Shown: piece by piece, positions 12,681 through 14,286 of the stretch
How positions within the stretch are numbered: position 1 is the first letter of the stretch
Layout: each line of letters opens with the position of its first letter
From: Bacillota bacterium
GTDB taxonomy: Bacteria > Bacillota > Clostridia > Lachnospirales > Lachnospiraceae
Length of the DNA stretch: 14,286 nt
Direction: 5' to 3'
Assembly (NCBI GenBank): GCA_023413555.1
Contig: JAEZPG010000127.1
Location: 1-14,286 of the forward strand
Notes under the pieces: model-generated
The model's input: the letters and a program-made list of their open reading frames with translations, nothing else
Database searches by the model: none
Told to the model about the DNA's origin: nothing
Translations under genes and position numbers: made by a program

Positions 12681-14286
12681 TTATTTTATATTCTTAACTG
12701 TTACTTTGCATCTGATTTTTCTACCATTCACTATGGCAGTAACATAGGTAGTTCCTTTCTTACGCGCACTTAGTTTACCTGTCCTAGATACATTTACAAT
12801 ATGTTGATTGACCGAATCCCATTGGATGCTCCTACCATTAATTACACGAAGCTGATAAGTATCATACTGTTCCATGGTTAGACTAGTTCTATTTAGTCCA
12901 ACTACAGTAACGGTAGTAGTCGTAGCCTTTCCACTAGAAGATGCTAAGGTAATTGTAGCAGTCCCAGTTCGAAGGGCCTTCATCTTTCCTGTTTTACTAT
13001 TAATCGAGACAATTCGTGTATCATCACTGTACCAACGAAGCTTATCAGTATTTCTCTTAGGAGCAACATAGCTATTTAATTTGGTATTTTCTCCAACAAT
13101 CATGGTGATATCACGATTCACAATCGTTAGTGAAGTTATTGGATTTTCGTTTATAACTTCAACAATACATTTTGCAGACTTTCCTGACCCATCCTTTGTA
13201 GTAGCTGTAATAATACATCTTCCGACATCTACAGCAACTACTTTACCAACAGAATCTACATAAGCGACTTTTTCGTCTGAGGAAGTCCATTTTACAGACT
13301 TTAATGTGGCATTGGTTGGTTTCACTGTGGCTATTAATTTAAGGCTATCTCCTTTAATAATCTGCGCACTGGCTTTATTGAGATTAATACTTGTAACTTG
13401 ACGAATAACTCGTACTCGACAAGTATCATATACTCCTGAGCCATCCTGTGCAGTAACTGTAATTGTCGCATACCCTGGCTTAATACCTTTAATAACGCCT
13501 TTTTGTGTAACCGTTACAATTTTACTATTCGAAGATTTCCATTTCACCTTGGTATTTGTTGAAAAGTTACTTTTAACAGTAGCCTTTAAAGTATAGGTTT
13601 TATTTATCCCAATCACATAGGTAGATTTGTTTAAACTTATACTAGAAGTCTTTTCCTCAACCACTAATAAACAATACCTTGTAAGTCCAGTGTCATTGGA
13701 GGTACAGCTAATTAACGTATATCCTCCGTTAACTCCTCGTACAACACCACTACTTGTCACTGTCGCAACCCTTGTATTAGCACTATGATAGGTAACACCT
13801 TTGTTATATGCGTTATTCGGAGTTATGATTGGTTTTAATGCAAATGTAGTGCCCTTGGCTATCTTCTTTTCTGAATAATTCAGCTTCATGTCAGTAACAT
13901 GTTGGATTATGGTAACTCGTAAAGTGGCTTGCAAACCATTGGATGTTGCTACTCTAACATCTACATTAACCTTACCATATATTCCTGCAGATACTGCTGT
14001 AGCATTACCCTTATCGTCTATTGACAAATAATCGTCATTAGATGAACTAAAGGTCAATGTCTTATCTGTCACATTTAATGGAACCAAGGTGGTGATTAGT
14101 GCCTTCTTTTCTCCTACTTTCATAGTAATGGATTTATCTGGGAAGGATATTCCGGTTGGAGGTTGACTAACTTCTACCGTACATGTAGCCGTCTTTCCGC
14201 TTGTGGTAGATACTGTTATAATAGCTCTACCAGGCCCCACTGCTTTCATAGTAGGAATTTCATCATTTCCACTCACCTGTACCACT
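12681..14286 (-). CDS. Large Ig-like (Big_2) repeat protein, 5'-truncated by window edge
   Basis: The frame is open to the window edge; a GTG at 14285 is inside a domain and is not the real start, so the N-terminus lies outside. The visible ~534 residues are a chain of bacterial Ig-like group 2 domains: one partial (1-39), then about 43-127, 129-209, 212-294, 296-377, 382-462 and a shorter last one, 464-533. Typical motifs recur: VKWKSSNSKIVTV, GVIKGIKPGYATITV, VKWTSSDEKVAYVD, GKMKALRTGTATITL. No LPXTG motif, transmembrane anchor, SLH or choline-binding domain is seen at the C-terminus. Such proteins are normally exported and act at the cell surface or in adhesion or substrate binding, but the function is set by the missing N-terminus. 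Cysteines occur at visible residues 35, 194, 205, 289, 357, 373 and 526, mostly in the last strand of a domain. Confidence 0.88.
   Translation of the reverse strand, partial: VVQVSGNDEIPTMKAVGPGRAIITVSTTSGKTATCTVEVSQPPTGISFPDKSITMKVGEKKALITTLVPLNVTDKTLTFSSSNDDYLSIDDKGNATAVSAGIYGKVNVDVRVATSNGLQATLRVTIIQHVTDMKLNYSEKKIAKGTTFALKPIITPNNAYNKGVTYHSANTRVATVTSSGVVRGVNGGYTLISCTSNDTGLTRYCLLVVEEKTSSISLNKSTYVIGINKTYTLKATVKSNFSTNTKVKWKSSNSKIVTVTQKGVIKGIKPGYATITVTAQDGSGVYDTCRVRVIRQVTSINLNKASAQIIKGDSLKLIATVKPTNATLKSVKWTSSDEKVAYVDSVGKVVAVDVGRCIITATTKDGSGKSAKCIVEVINENPITSLTIVNRDITMIVGENTKLNSYVAPKRNTDKLRWYSDDTRIVSINSKTGKMKALRTGTATITLASSSGKATTTTVTVVGLNRTSLTMEQYDTYQLRVINGRSIQWDSVNQHIVNVSRTGKLSARKKGTTYVTAIVNGRKIRCKVTVKNIK

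Noticed and set aside
12681..14286. Repeated domains as a possible CRISPR or DNA tandem repeat
   Set aside because: The repetition is at protein level (Ig-like domains of ~83 residues) with strongly diverged DNA and no spacer pattern.

Overview
The window looks like a piece of chromosome from a low-GC, spore-forming anaerobic Firmicute, most likely Clostridia and probably Lachnospiraceae. This rests on AT-rich spacers, strong AGGAGG-type ribosome sites, spo0A and spoIVB side by side, and the character of the glycolytic and Big_2 proteins. The genus is not settled by the sequence. All ten genes read on the minus strand, so transcription runs from high to low coordinates. No rRNA, tRNA, CRISPR array, insertion sequence or phage gene was seen.

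Right end (14286-12636): the C-terminal part of a large surface-type protein made only of bacterial Ig-like (Big_2) repeats, closed by a strong terminator. Next come recN (DNA double-strand break repair) with a good LexA/SOS box in front and its own terminator, then spoIVB (sporulation signalling protease) and spo0A (master regulator of sporulation) with a terminator. The recN-spoIVB-spo0A order is the classic Firmicute arrangement. The Big_2 gene sits where argR, nadK or tlyA is often found.

Middle (8005-4500): glgA (glycogen/granulose synthase) as a single gene with its own terminator, then a Na+/phosphate cotransporter-like protein with a C-terminal PhoU-like domain.

Left end (4499-1): a lower-glycolysis operon in the order gap, pgk, tpiA, gpmI. 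The gpmI gene runs off the window after 355 codons, with no frameshift in the visible part. A good sigma-A promoter precedes gap. The gap-pgk and pgk-tpiA spacers contain hairpins; the gap-pgk one is followed by a U run and looks like an attenuator or partial terminator that could set different expression levels within the operon.

The coding content is well-known core biology, and I see no clear candidate for a new multi-gene system. The most interesting material is non-coding: a duplicated 13-bp element placed over the -35 and -10 of the gap promoter, the composite promoter/hairpin between gap and pgk, the Rex-like palindrome and weak 0A-like box in front of glgA, the SOS box of recN, and the 438-bp spo0A upstream region with two promoter-like elements. 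All regulatory calls were made by eye and are inference unless stated.
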